From Klebsiella michiganensis (lineage in GTDB: Bacteria > Pseudomonadota > Gammaproteobacteria > Enterobacterales > Enterobacteriaceae), in the NCBI GenBank assembly GCA_000963575.1, contig CP011077.1, positions 4,588,001 through 4,652,000 on the forward strand: a DNA stretch of 64,000 bases, given 5' to 3'. Both the position numbers and the translations under genes were made by a program. Of this stretch, positions 34,587-43,755 are shown in pieces. Positions within the stretch are counted from its first letter, which is position 1, and each line of letters starts with the position of its first letter. The notes below the pieces were generated by a model. The model was not told the DNA's origin and did not search any database. It saw only the letters and a program-made list of their open reading frames with translations.

Positions 34587-35169
34587 CTTTTCCTCGTCCG
34601 TCACGCAGCGCGTGAAAATTGCTCAGCAACTCACCAGTTTCCACCAGCGGTAATCCCACCACTGCATGATAACTGCCATTAATCCTTTTAACGAAACAGC
34701 CACCAAGCCCCTGAATACCGTAAGCCCCGGCTTTGTCCATAGGTTCACCGCTGGCAATATAGTCGGCAATATCCTGTTCGGATAAGCGGCGGAACGTCAC
34801 GTCGGTTACCACCAACGCTTCCAGCACCTGAGTGGCGTCGGCGATAGCAACTGCAGTCATTACCTGATGCTGATTGCCGGAGAGCAGACGCAGCATCTGT
34901 GCGGCATGCCCAGTATCCTTTGGCTTTTCCAGCACTTCGCCGTTAAAGATAACTATCGTATCAGCCCCCAGCACAGGCAAATCCTCGGCGGCCATCGCTA
35001 CCCCGGCCTGCGCTTTTTCACGCGCCAGACGACGGACATACTGCTCCGCGCTTTCGTGCGGCTGCCGCTGTTCTTCAATGCCAGGCACGAGGCGTTCGAA
35101 AGTAACGCCCAGCAGGGTCAGAAGCTCCTGACGGCGAGGCGAACCGGATGCCAGATACAACGTAGTCAT
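34576..35169 (-). CDS. yhdE: Nucleoside triphosphate pyrophosphatase, Maf family (YhdE)
   Basis: 197 residues from the ATG at 35169 (MTTLYLASGSPRRQELL), E. coli length; the open frame continues 22 codons upstream inside mreD. Maf motifs: ASGSPRR at 7-13, GADTIV, the Glu/Lys segment EKPKDTGHA, and KAGAYGIQGLGG. E. coli YhdE hydrolyses dTTP and UTP, including modified forms. Between mreD (8 bp) and rng (11-bp overlap), so part of the mre-yhdE-rng transcript. Confidence 0.96.
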   Translation of the reverse strand: MTTLYLASGSPRRQELLTLLGVTFERLVPGIEEQRQPHESAEQYVRRLAREKAQAGVAMAAEDLPVLGADTIVIFNGEVLEKPKDTGHAAQMLRLLSGNQHQVMTAVAIADATQVLEALVVTDVTFRRLSEQDIADYIASGEPMDKAGAYGIQGLGGCFVKRINGSYHAVVGLPLVETGELLSNFHALRDGRGKDDG

Positions 35170-35177
35170 GTTTACCT

Positions 35178-35666
35178 TTATTGCACAGCGAATTGCTGGC
35201 GAACTTTGCGCATTAACAGGAAAATCCAGGGCCACAGGATACCGTTAACTACACTACTCCAGAACACTTCCGGTCTGAAAGAGACGTTGATCACTAAAAA
35301 TTCTGACCAGAAAACAATGATGTCTGTGACCAGCGAGAGCAGCATGACAACCAGCGCCTGCTGCCAAAGGGCGAGGTTACGGAAAAGCTGGTATTTCAGC
35401 GCCACCAGGTAAGCCACAATACTTAATGATAGAGCGCGTACGCCAAGCGTGGAGCCGCTAATTAAATCAAGTATGGCGCCCACGATTAAACCCGTCCCGA
35501 CGTTCACGCGGTGCGGCAGGGCTAAAATCCAGTAAAGCAGGATCAACAATACCCAATCTGGCCGGTAGAACTTGAGGTTATCCGGCCAGGGCATTACCTG
35601 CAGCAGCAGGGCAATCAAAAATGAAAGCCAGATAACCCAACGGCCCTGGCTACGATAGCTTCCCAC
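35178..35666 (-). CDS. mreD: Rod shape-determining protein MreD
   Basis: 162 residues, GTG start at 35666. Five to six membrane helices fill the chain, and RPDWVLLILLYWILALPHRVNVGTG and the FRNLALWQQ loop are typical. It partners MreC in the elongasome. The GTG shares its first base with the mreC TAG stop (TAGTG), so the two are translationally coupled. Confidence 0.97.
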   Translation of the reverse strand: MGSYRSQGRWVIWLSFLIALLLQVMPWPDNLKFYRPDWVLLILLYWILALPHRVNVGTGLIVGAILDLISGSTLGVRALSLSIVAYLVALKYQLFRNLALWQQALVVMLLSLVTDIIVFWSEFLVINVSFRPEVFWSSVVNGILWPWIFLLMRKVRQQFAVQ

Positions 35667-36652
35667 TACTGTGCTCCCGTAGCAGGCTGTGTAATCCCGG
35701 TTGCTGGCGCAGGGACCGGCGCAGGAGGGCCCATTGAACCCGGCGGCGGCAGAACCTGAGGCATCATCTGCATCAGGCGCTCATTGGCCACGCTGTGGAC
35801 TTCCTCAGGCGGCATTGGCGATGAACCGTTTTTATCCGCTCCCCAGAGCAGCAGCAGATAACGCAGACGCTGCAGACCGGCGGTAGGACGAGCCTGAATG
35901 ACGGTGTAGGCGCGCTGAGTATCCAGCTTCACGGATGACACAACGCCAACCGGATAGCCTTCCGGGAAACGGCCGCCAAGACCAGAGGTCACCAGCACGT
36001 CCCCGACACGAATATCGGTATTAGCCGGCAGATGCTCCAGCTGCAGATCGTCCGTGCAGCCGTTGCCGGCGGCGATCACGCGGATATCGTTACGCAATAC
36101 CTGAATCGGCAGCGCGTGGGTGGCATCGCAAATCAGCAGCACCCGGCTGGTCAACTTCGCTACGGCGACAACCTGACCCACAACACCTTTATCGCTGATG
36201 ACCGGCTGACCTTCGTACACGCCGTTCACGCTGCCCTTGTCGATCACCACCTGATCGCTGTACGGATCGTTAACGGTGGAGATAACCTGGGTCACCATTT
36301 TTTGCTCATCCTGACGCAGAGGGGAACCGAGCAGCTCGCGCAGGCGCGCGTTTTCCTGCCGGTATTGACCCAGCATCAGCAATTCACTGTTTTTCAGGAT
36401 TAACTCCTGACGCAGAACCCGATTTTCAAGTTCAAGCTGGTCGCGCGATGCCAGCGTTTGAGACACGCTGTCGAGTAATTCACGGGGACCATTAGAGACA
36501 AAATAGAAAGGACTGACGGCTGTATCCATGTATGTTCGAATTTGGCTGAACATACCGAGGCGGCTGTCGGCAATAATGACACCAAGCGCAACCAGCACCG
36601 CCAGGATAAGGCGAATCTGTAGCGACGGGCCACGGCTAAAAATTGGCTTCAT
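35666..36652 (-). CDS. mreC: Cell shape-determining protein MreC
   Basis: 328 residues, shorter than the 367 of E. coli because the Pro/Ala-rich tail (PPPGSMGPPAPVPAPATG) is reduced; these tails vary between genera. Short cytoplasmic N-terminus, one membrane helix (about 13-31), coiled coil (about 65-110), and two beta-barrel domains with DPYSDQVVIDKGSVNGVYEGQPV and VLVTSGLGGRFPEGYPVG. Periplasmic scaffold linking MreB to PBP2 and RodA. Confidence 0.96.
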   Translation of the reverse strand: MKPIFSRGPSLQIRLILAVLVALGVIIADSRLGMFSQIRTYMDTAVSPFYFVSNGPRELLDSVSQTLASRDQLELENRVLRQELILKNSELLMLGQYRQENARLRELLGSPLRQDEQKMVTQVISTVNDPYSDQVVIDKGSVNGVYEGQPVISDKGVVGQVVAVAKLTSRVLLICDATHALPIQVLRNDIRVIAAGNGCTDDLQLEHLPANTDIRVGDVLVTSGLGGRFPEGYPVGVVSSVKLDTQRAYTVIQARPTAGLQRLRYLLLLWGADKNGSSPMPPEEVHSVANERLMQMMPQVLPPPGSMGPPAPVPAPATGITQPATGAQ

Positions 36653-36716
36653 AGGCTATGCGTATTCCCAAACCAGCAAGCAGGGGCAGCGAAAAGCTCC
36701 CCCTGACCAGTGGCTG

Positions 36717-37760
36717 TTACTCTTCGCTAAACAAGTCGCCGCCGTGCATGTCGATCATTTCCAGTGCCTTGCCGCCGCCGCGGGCAACACAGGTCAGTGG
36801 ATCTTCTGCAACTACTACCGGGATACCCGTCTCTTCCATCAGCAGGCGATCGAGGTTACGCAGCAATGCGCCACCGCCGGTCAGAACCATACCGCGCTCG
36901 GAGATATCGGATGCCAGCTCTGGCGGACACTGTTCCAGCGCAACCATCACCGCGCTAACAATACCGGTCAGCGGCTCCTGCAGTGCTTCGAGGATTTCGT
37001 TAGAGTTCAGGGTGAAACCGCGTGGCACACCTTCTGCCAGGTTACGGCCGCGAACTTCGATTTCACGCACTTCGTCGCCCGGGTAGGCAGAACCGATTTC
37101 GTGTTTGATACGTTCAGCGGTCGCTTCACCAATCAGTGAACCGTAGTTACGGCGCACATAATTGATGATGGCTTCATCGAAGCGGTCACCACCGATACGC
37201 ACGGAAGAGGAGTAAACCACGCCGTTCAGGGAGATAACGGCCACTTCGGTGGTACCACCACCGATATCCACAACCATAGAGCCGGTTGCTTCAGAAACCG
37301 GCAGGCCTGCACCAATTGCCGCAGCCATTGGTTCTTCAATCAGAAACACTTCGCGCGCGCCTGCGCCCTGAGCGGACTCACGAATGGCGCGACGTTCAAC
37401 CTGGGTAGCACCGACCGGCACACAAACCAGCACGCGCGGGCTTGGGCGCATGAAGCTGTTGCTGTGAACTTGTTTGATAAAGTGCTGCAGCATTTTCTCG
37501 GTCACGAAGAAGTCAGCGATAACGCCGTCTTTCATCGGACGAATAGCCGCGATGTTGCCCGGGGTACGGCCCAGCATCTGTTTAGCATCATGGCCTACGG
37601 CCGCAACGCTTTTTGGCGAGCCGGCGCGGTCCTGGCGAATGGCCACAACGGAGGGCTCATTCAGTACGATGCCTTGTCCTTTCACATAAATCAGGGTATT
37701 CGCAGTACCCAGGTCAATGGACAGGTCATTGGAAAACATGCCACGAAATTTTTTCAACAT
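36717..37760 (-). CDS. mreB: Rod shape-determining actin MreB
   Basis: 347 residues from the ATG at 37760 ([28 protein letters not shown]). The sequence looks nearly identical to E. coli MreB. Actin-fold nucleotide motifs: [28 protein letters not shown] and [10 protein letters not shown]. It polymerises along the membrane and directs side-wall synthesis with MreC, MreD, RodZ, PBP2 and RodA. First gene of mreBCD; 64 bp separate it from mreC. Confidence 0.99.
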
Positions 37761-38066
37761 ACTAAGGGATAATCCTGAAAGCTGGGGCGGATACAAAATC
37801 CGCTTACTTTACCAACCACACGCTACAGCGACAAGGCGCAAAAATGTTCTGCAACGGTGAAAAATAGTGCAGTTCACTACGACTGTAACACTTTTGAAAC
37901 GTCTTCCTACATGGCGTTCAGAAATGCGGCAAACGCGGTAGAATAAACGAACAGCTAACAGCAGCAAACCGGTTCATAACGGCTGCGACAATCTGGCCGG
38001 CAGGCTGACTAGCCCCCTTGAGATGCAGCGCGAGTTATTCTACGTGAAATAATGGCAAACGGCAGG
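37761..38066 (-). promoter_or_regulatory. mreB upstream region
   Basis: 306 bp between the csrD stop and the mreB ATG on the same strand. In E. coli several mreB promoters lie in this gap. Here the minus strand has AT-rich tracts around 37850-37950, but I cannot choose a promoter with confidence. No reading frame or terminator with a clear T-tract is seen, so read-through from csrD is possible. Confidence 0.4.
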
Positions 38067-40007
38067 TTAAACCGAGTATCTTTGTGAATATTTTTTCACA
38101 TTACTGTCAAGCGGCTGAGATGCGGCGATAAAATCGCCCTGCGCCCCCGCAACCCCGTTATCAATCAGCGTCTGCCATTCACTGCGGGTCCTCACTCCCG
38201 TAGCAAAAACACGGATTCGCGTGCCGTTACAGGCTTCAACCAGACTCTTCACAAAAAGCTGGTTTTCGGTACGCTTGCCGATGTTTCTGACCAGACCCGG
38301 ATGCAGCTTAATTAACTCCACATCCAGCTCTTTAATATAGGTTGTGCTGACGACCGTTAATCCCGCCTGGATAATCACGACTCTTGCCCCTAACGCAGTG
38401 ATTAGCCTTACAACATGTTGTAATCGGCTGATGTGTTGACATACATCTGCCTCAGCAAGTTCAAAAAGAATCCGCGCGCGCTTCGATTTTTCGCACTGCA
38501 TCAGCGAATCACGCAGCCAGCGCTGGAAAGGCGCCCGGATGAGCGAGTCGACGGTGATTTGAATGGCAAGCGTTTCTTCCGGCCAAAAGTTCAGCAGCGG
38601 TAACAATCGCGTCACGATTTGCCGATCATACTGTTCTGATAAACCAAACTGCCTGACCATAGGCATATACTCTGCCGACAGCACCTCTTGCTCGCCGTCG
38701 AAGATACGGCACATGATTTCACGGTGGAGGACAACCCCATGCTTATCAACCGCCGGTTTCTGATAAAAACGTGGCCCGCCCTGCTTTAACACCTGCTCCA
38801 GTAAAGTGCGCCACTTCACGTTGCCCCGGCCCTGTTCCGGGAGCTTATCGTCGTAGACGGACCAGCTGTTGGCTCCCTGAAAAGCAGCATTGCGCGTCGC
38901 GATTTCCGCATGTTCCATGACCTGCTCTTTTGTCTGCCCGCTGCGCCACGCGCAAATACCAATGTGCAGCATATCGCTACGATCAACCATGCGGGTTGAC
39001 GGGAGTGCGTCCACGGAATTCAGCAGTTGGCTGGCGATACCATCCGCCTCTTTCAGCGTGCGGTGCGGTAGCAGTACCGCAAAATCACTGCGGAAATAAC
39101 GGGCTAATAAAGCACCTGGATAGCGCATCACAAAGGTCGAGAGCAGGTTAACCAAAGTGAATAAGTATTCTTCAACCGGGCCGTTACCCCAGGTTTCTTT
39201 TAATAGCTCGAAATCAGGCAGGCGAATCATCATCACCACGCCGTGAGCGCCGACCTGCTCCTGCCCTTCCAGCAGCGTTGCCAGTTGGTTATCAAAGAAC
39301 AAGCGATTATTGAGCCCGGTTTTAATGTCCTGGGCGGCGAAAGCCCGAATCAGAGTATCCACGCGGCTTCGCTGCTCGCTGGCACTTTGCAGATCGGAAA
39401 GTAAGGTGTCCATTGCACTACTCACCAACGGCGGCCATTCATGCACTGAACCACGCACTTCCGCCCCGCGTTCGCCGCTAATGATTTTTCCCGCCCTAAT
39501 TTCCAGAAGCTCTTGCCCGGAAAGCTGACGCCTCAGCCAGCGCCCCGCCAGGAAGAGCACGACCAGCATAAAAGCGACTGCCGCAGTCAATGGTGCAGTG
39601 GTAAACATGGCGTGGTAGTAAACGGCAATCGGGTCGAGATAAGTCAGCCGCAGGGTCATGCCGGGGTGCTTCATCAGCGCGACATTAATGGTGCGATAGG
39701 TATATTGCGTTCCCAACGGGCGATAGCCTTCGGGTAAAACATGCTGAAAAAGAGGGGTTTTATCCGCCATCAGGCGAATTTCTGTGATGTCCACCGGTAC
39801 CATCAGCTCGCTAAAGTGCTCCACAAGCTCCTGGGGCGAACGAGAGACCAACTGGTTATCAATGATCGTAACAACGGCCATAATCCGTTGCTGAGTTTTG
39901 TCGTGAACTGAGTTATAGAAGCTTAACAGACACCCAAAGAGCGTGACGAAAATCGCGAGCCCGGTTAAGAGGGTCATAAAGGCTGAAAGTTTCGTCGTTA
40001 ATCGCAT
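38067..40007 (-). CDS. csrD: RNase E specificity factor CsrD
   Basis: Directs RNase E to degrade the sRNAs CsrB and CsrC, raising CsrA activity. 646 residues, the E. coli length: membrane helices at about 10-30 and 137-157 around a periplasmic region, HAMP-like linker, then degenerate GGDEF and EAL domains. The GGDEF site reads FRSDF (305-309) and the EAL site reads EIMCR (430-434), so neither cyclase nor phosphodiesterase activity is expected, as known for CsrD. Confidence 0.97.
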   Translation of the reverse strand: MRLTTKLSAFMTLLTGLAIFVTLFGCLLSFYNSVHDKTQQRIMAVVTIIDNQLVSRSPQELVEHFSELMVPVDITEIRLMADKTPLFQHVLPEGYRPLGTQYTYRTINVALMKHPGMTLRLTYLDPIAVYYHAMFTTAPLTAAVAFMLVVLFLAGRWLRRQLSGQELLEIRAGKIISGERGAEVRGSVHEWPPLVSSAMDTLLSDLQSASEQRSRVDTLIRAFAAQDIKTGLNNRLFFDNQLATLLEGQEQVGAHGVVMMIRLPDFELLKETWGNGPVEEYLFTLVNLLSTFVMRYPGALLARYFRSDFAVLLPHRTLKEADGIASQLLNSVDALPSTRMVDRSDMLHIGICAWRSGQTKEQVMEHAEIATRNAAFQGANSWSVYDDKLPEQGRGNVKWRTLLEQVLKQGGPRFYQKPAVDKHGVVLHREIMCRIFDGEQEVLSAEYMPMVRQFGLSEQYDRQIVTRLLPLLNFWPEETLAIQITVDSLIRAPFQRWLRDSLMQCEKSKRARILFELAEADVCQHISRLQHVVRLITALGARVVIIQAGLTVVSTTYIKELDVELIKLHPGLVRNIGKRTENQLFVKSLVEACNGTRIRVFATGVRTRSEWQTLIDNGVAGAQGDFIAASQPLDSNVKKYSQRYSV

Positions 40008-40214
40008 CCCTGTGTTAACTCCGGTTAGTGAAAATTAACCACACTCATCATGTGCCCCAAACGAGGAAGCATTAAATAGCAAAGGTCGACCTCAGGCAAA
40101 CGAAACCCCTCGGGAATTTCTGAGCATTTATTGCGTCAGGTCGGCTCTTCACATCAGTATCGGAGTATAGTCTGCTAAGATTTTTTTCCCATTGCTACCG
40201 ACCGAGGAACCCCC

Positions 40215-41189
40215 ATGCAGGCATTAATCCTGGAACAGTCCGAAGGCCAAACCGTGGCCGCGGTAAAAACGCTCGACCACGATGCGCTGCCCGAAGGCAA
40301 CGTAACCGTGGAGATTGATTACTCCAGCCTGAATTACAAAGACGCGCTGGCCATCACCGGCAAAGGCAAAATTATCCGTAATTTTCCGATGGTGCCAGGC
40401 ATCGACTTTGCAGGCAAAGTGCTCACCAGCGAAGACGCTCGCTTTCATCCAGGCCAGGCGGTGTTACTCACCGGCTGGGGCGTAGGAGAAAATCATTGGG
40501 GTGGGCTGGCGGAAGCCGCGCGGGTGAAAAGCGACTGGCTGGTCGCAATGCCTGAAGGTCTGGACGCTCGCAAAGCGATGATTATCGGCACTGCCGGCTT
40601 TACCGCGATGCTTTGCGTAATGGCGCTTGAAGAAGCTGGTGTTAAGCCGGAAAGCGGCGAAATCGTTGTCACTGGCGCAAGCGGCGGCGTGGGCAGTACG
40701 GCCATCGCGCTACTGCATAAGCTGGGCTATAAAGTGGCCGCAGTATCCGGGCGCGAAAGTACACATGATTACCTGCGTAGCCTCGGTGCCGACCGCATTC
40801 TTAGCCGCGATGAGTTCACAGAAACCCGTCCGCTGGAAAAACAGCTCTGGGCCGGGGCCATTGATACCGTGGGCGATAAAGTGCTGGCGAAAGTCCTTGC
40901 GCAGATGAACTACGGCGGCTGCGTGGCGGCTTGCGGTTTAGCCGGTGGCTTCGCGCTGCCAACTACCGTCATGCCGTTTATTCTGCGTAATGTCCGCCTG
41001 CAGGGCGTAGATTCAGTGATGACGCCACCGGATCGTCGCGCGGCCGCCTGGGCACGCCTGGTACAAGACTTGCCGGATGACTTCTACCAGCAAGCAACCA
41101 CCGAAATCGGCCTCGCAGAAGCGCCAAAGTACGCCAGCGACATTATTAATAATGCCGCTCAGGGCAGAACTCTGGTAAAAGTGCGCTAA
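40215..41189 (+). CDS. acuI: Acrylyl-CoA reductase AcuI (YhdH)
   Basis: NADPH-dependent reductase turning acryloyl-CoA into propionyl-CoA, a detoxifying step. 324 residues, MDR/zinc-independent quinone oxidoreductase family. GASGGVGSTAIALLHKLGYKV (about 156-176) is the NADPH Rossmann motif; the GroES-like N-domain has YKDALAITGKGKIIR and VPGIDFAGKV. No zinc ligands, as expected. GAGG upstream of the ATG. A strong hairpin follows. Confidence 0.97.
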   Translation: MQALILEQSEGQTVAAVKTLDHDALPEGNVTVEIDYSSLNYKDALAITGKGKIIRNFPMVPGIDFAGKVLTSEDARFHPGQAVLLTGWGVGENHWGGLAEAARVKSDWLVAMPEGLDARKAMIIGTAGFTAMLCVMALEEAGVKPESGEIVVTGASGGVGSTAIALLHKLGYKVAAVSGRESTHDYLRSLGADRILSRDEFTETRPLEKQLWAGAIDTVGDKVLAKVLAQMNYGGCVAACGLAGGFALPTTVMPFILRNVRLQGVDSVMTPPDRRAAAWARLVQDLPDDFYQQATTEIGLAEAPKYASDIINNAAQGRTLVKVR

Positions 41190-41196
41190 ACCTTGC

Positions 41197-41223
41197 CCGA
41201 GGAGCGCCCCAGCCGCTCCTCGG
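41197..41223 (+). terminator. Hairpin 3' of acuI
   Basis: CCGAGGAGCG pairs perfectly with CGCTCCTCGG around CCCCAGC, 7 bp after the stop. No T-tract follows. Probably the acuI 3' end, perhaps with Rho. Confidence 0.6.
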
Positions 41224-41341
41224 ATTGATGACAAACACCCGAAAAACGTGGTGTTTGGGGTAAACCAGAGAACATAATTGATTGTTTTGATTAGGCCGAA
41301 GTTTGGACCTTTTTAGAGCAATGAACTTTGTCAGTAGCCTC

Positions 41342-41364
41342 AGGAGTGACATTCTGTCACTCCT
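41342..41364. promoter_or_regulatory. Perfect 10-bp palindrome upstream of msrP
   Basis: AGGAGTGACA pairs with TGTCACTCCT around TTC, 80 bp before the msrP ATG. It could be an operator for a dimeric repressor or activator, or an RNA hairpin in the leader. It is not a standard terminator, because the T-rich stretch starts about 10 nt later and is interrupted. Confidence 0.55.
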
Positions 41365-41444
41365 CAAATTTCAATTTTTCGTGACATATTCGCCGGAACG
41401 CTTTCTCTCGGTCATGCTTAGGCTACCGCTACAAGGAGAACGTT

Positions 41445-42449
41445 ATGAAAAAGGTTACCCGGTTCACCGAAGCCGACGTTACGCCAGAATCCGTGTTTAT
41501 GATGAAGCGTCGCCAGGTGCTGAAGGCCCTGGGCATCAGCGCGGCCGCATTGTCGCTCCCCCAAACCGCCAACGCGGATATTCTTTCCTGGTTCAAAGGT
41601 AACGATCGCCCCCCGGCCCCTGCCGGCAAACCGCTGACGTTCAGTAAGCCTGAACAGTATCAGGCAAAGCTGGCCCTGACTCCGGAAGACAAAGTTACCG
41701 GCTACAACAACTTCTACGAATTTGGTCTGGATAAGGCCGATCCTGCCGCTAATGCCGGCGGGCTAAAAACCGACCCCTGGCAGATTAAAATCAGCGGCGA
41801 AGTGGCTAAGCCCATGACGCTCGATCACGACGATCTTTATAAATGTTTCCCGCTAGAAGAACGCATTTACCGCATGCGCTGCGTTGAGGCCTGGTCGATG
41901 GCCGTACCGTGGATTGGCTTCCCGCTGCACAAGCTACTCGCCATGGTTGAGCCCACCAGCAATGCAAAATACGTTGCCTTTGAAACGCTTTATGACCCGG
42001 AGCAAATGCCGGGCCAAAAAGACCGCTTTATCGGCGGCGGCCTGCAATACCCTTATGTAGAAGGATTGCGGCTGGATGAAGCGATGCATCCGCTCACGCT
42101 GTTAACCGTGGGCGTATATGGTAAGGCTTTGCCGCCGCAAAACGGCGCGCCGATTCGCCTCACGGTACCGTGGAAGTACGGTTTTAAGGGCATCAAATCC
42201 ATCGTGAGTATCAAGCTGGTACGCGAGCTGCCGCCTACGACATGGAACCTTGCCGCGCCGAATGAATATGGTTTTTACGCCAACGTGAACCCGCACGTCG
42301 ATCATCCTCGCTGGTCGCAGGCCTCAGAGCGCTTCATTGGCTCAGGCGGCATACTGGACGTTAAGCGCCAGCCCACGCTGCTGTTTAACGGCTATGCCGA
42401 CCAGGTAGCCTCGCTGTATCGCGGCCTTAACCTGAAGGAGAACTTCTGA
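41445..42449 (+). CDS. msrP: Periplasmic protein-methionine-sulfoxide reductase, catalytic subunit MsrP
   Basis: Molybdopterin enzyme that repairs oxidised Met residues in periplasmic proteins. 334 residues: Tat signal with MMKRRQVLKALG (twin Arg at 22-23), then a sulfite-oxidase fold with the Mo ligand Cys146 in YRMRCVEAWSM, and PWKYGFKGIKSIV. AAGGAG upstream of the ATG. In E. coli msrPQ (yedYZ) lies elsewhere, beside hprRS and hiuH; here it is between acuI and aroQ. Confidence 0.97.
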   Translation: MKKVTRFTEADVTPESVFMMKRRQVLKALGISAAALSLPQTANADILSWFKGNDRPPAPAGKPLTFSKPEQYQAKLALTPEDKVTGYNNFYEFGLDKADPAANAGGLKTDPWQIKISGEVAKPMTLDHDDLYKCFPLEERIYRMRCVEAWSMAVPWIGFPLHKLLAMVEPTSNAKYVAFETLYDPEQMPGQKDRFIGGGLQYPYVEGLRLDEAMHPLTLLTVGVYGKALPPQNGAPIRLTVPWKYGFKGIKSIVSIKLVRELPPTTWNLAAPNEYGFYANVNPHVDHPRWSQASERFIGSGGILDVKRQPTLLFNGYADQVASLYRGLNLKENF

Positions 42450-43049
42450 GTGCGCCTGACGGTAAAACAGATTACCTGGCTGAAAGTGGGCCTTCACCTG
42501 GCCGCGTTTCTGCCCTTCGTCTGGCTGTTTTACGCGGCAAGCCAGGGACTTTTCAGCGCCGACCCGGCAAAAGATATTCAGCATTTTACCGGCAGAATGG
42601 CGCTCAAACTGCTGCTGGCAACGCTGCTGATTACGCCGCTGGCCCGCTATGCCAAACAGCCATTGTTGATTCGCACCCGCCGTCTGTTGGGCGTGTGGTG
42701 TTTCGTCTGGGCAACGCTGCACCTCACCAGCTATTCTCTACTGGAGCTGGGGATCAGCAATCTTGGCCTGCTTGGGCAAGAGCTGGTGAGCCGTCCTTAT
42801 CTGACGCTGGGCATCATTTGCTGGATTATCCTGCTGGCACTGGCCGTCACATCCACCCAGCGAGCGCAGCGTTTTTTGGGTGCCCGCTGGCAGAAACTGC
42901 ATAACTTCGTCTATCTGGTCGCGATCCTCGCGCCGATTCATTTCCTCTGGTCAGTAAAGATTTTATCCCCGCAGCCCTTGCTTTATGCGCTGGGCGCGAT
43001 CATTCTTCTTGCACTTCGCTACAAGAAGTTTCGCCAGTGGTGGCGCTAG
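42450..43049 (+). CDS. msrQ: Heme-binding membrane subunit MsrQ
   Basis: 199 residues, GTG start directly after the msrP TGA, with GAAGGAG inside the msrP end as ribosome site. Six membrane helices of the ferric reductase-like (FRD) fold; His residues in GLHLAAF, WATLHLTSY and KLHNFVYL are likely heme ligands. Passes quinol- or flavin-derived electrons to MsrP. Confidence 0.96.
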   Translation: MRLTVKQITWLKVGLHLAAFLPFVWLFYAASQGLFSADPAKDIQHFTGRMALKLLLATLLITPLARYAKQPLLIRTRRLLGVWCFVWATLHLTSYSLLELGISNLGLLGQELVSRPYLTLGIICWIILLALAVTSTQRAQRFLGARWQKLHNFVYLVAILAPIHFLWSVKILSPQPLLYALGAIILLALRYKKFRQWWR

Positions 43050-43081
43050 CCGCAAAGCGTGTGCTTCTCCGCAGAATAAAC

Positions 43082-43115
43082 ATCAATCGGTATCCTGAAC
43101 TGGATATCGGTTGAT
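43082..43115 (+). other. 14-bp hairpin between msrQ and aroQ
   Basis: ATCAATCGGTATCC pairs with GGATATCGGTTGAT around TGAACT. The two non-Watson-Crick positions are both G-U in plus-strand RNA but would be A-C in the other strand, so the structure favours plus-strand transcription. No T-tract. It lies 32 bp after msrQ and 165 bp before aroQ. Confidence 0.6.
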
Positions 43116-43280
43116 CATCTTCCCTGATAAGACCAGTATTTAGCTGCCAAATGCTACGAAATCGTTATAATGTGCGACTTCGGTTTTTTCTGATGCCTCT
43201 TTTCGGCTCGAAAAGGTGACAACCGGAAAACTTAGGTATATTTTGTAAATTGCCTACTAATCGCAGGAGATGGCAGCACG

Positions 43281-43733
43281 ATGTCGGGTGAATTTCACAT
43301 TTTGCTTTTGAATGGCCCTAATCTGAACATGCTGGGCACCCGGGAGCCGGACAAGTACGGCCACCAGACGTTAGCAGAAATTGTTAACACGCTTGAGGCA
43401 GAAGCAACAAGCCTTGGCGTAACGCTCAGCCACCTGCAATCTAACGCGGAATATGCGTTGATTGACCGAATTCATCAGGCCAAAGACACTGTCGACTTTA
43501 TCCTGATTAATCCGGCCGCGTTCACGCATACCAGCGTCGCGCTGCGCGATGCGTTACTGGCGGTGGATATCCCGTTTATCGAGATTCACCTCAGCAATGT
43601 TCACGCGCGTGAACCGTTTCGCCATCATTCCTATCTTTCAGATAAGGCCATCGGCGTGATCTGCGGATTAGGCGCTGACGGCTATTCATATGCACTACAG
43701 ACGGCGGTAAAACGCCTGTCAAAATCCATCTAA
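43281..43733 (+). CDS. aroQ: 3-Dehydroquinate dehydratase, type II
   Basis: Third step of the shikimate pathway (3-dehydroquinate to 3-dehydroshikimate). 150 residues. Type II motifs: LNGPNLNMLGTREPDKYG with the catalytic Tyr, LSHLQSNAEYALIDRIH, and the active-site His region IEIHLSNVHAREPFRHHSYLS. E. coli has only type I AroD; many other enterobacteria carry aroQ here, before accB. It is 22 bp upstream of accB, so likely co-transcribed. aroE of the same pathway is at 61851. Confidence 0.97.
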   Translation: MSGEFHILLLNGPNLNMLGTREPDKYGHQTLAEIVNTLEAEATSLGVTLSHLQSNAEYALIDRIHQAKDTVDFILINPAAFTHTSVALRDALLAVDIPFIEIHLSNVHAREPFRHHSYLSDKAIGVICGLGADGYSYALQTAVKRLSKSI

Positions 43734-43755
43734 ACAAAGAGTACGGAACCCACTC

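Noticed and set aside
38067..40007. Active diguanylate cyclase/phosphodiesterase
   Set aside because: Signature motifs are FRSDF and EIMCR in place of GGDEF and EALxR, as in the non-catalytic CsrD family.
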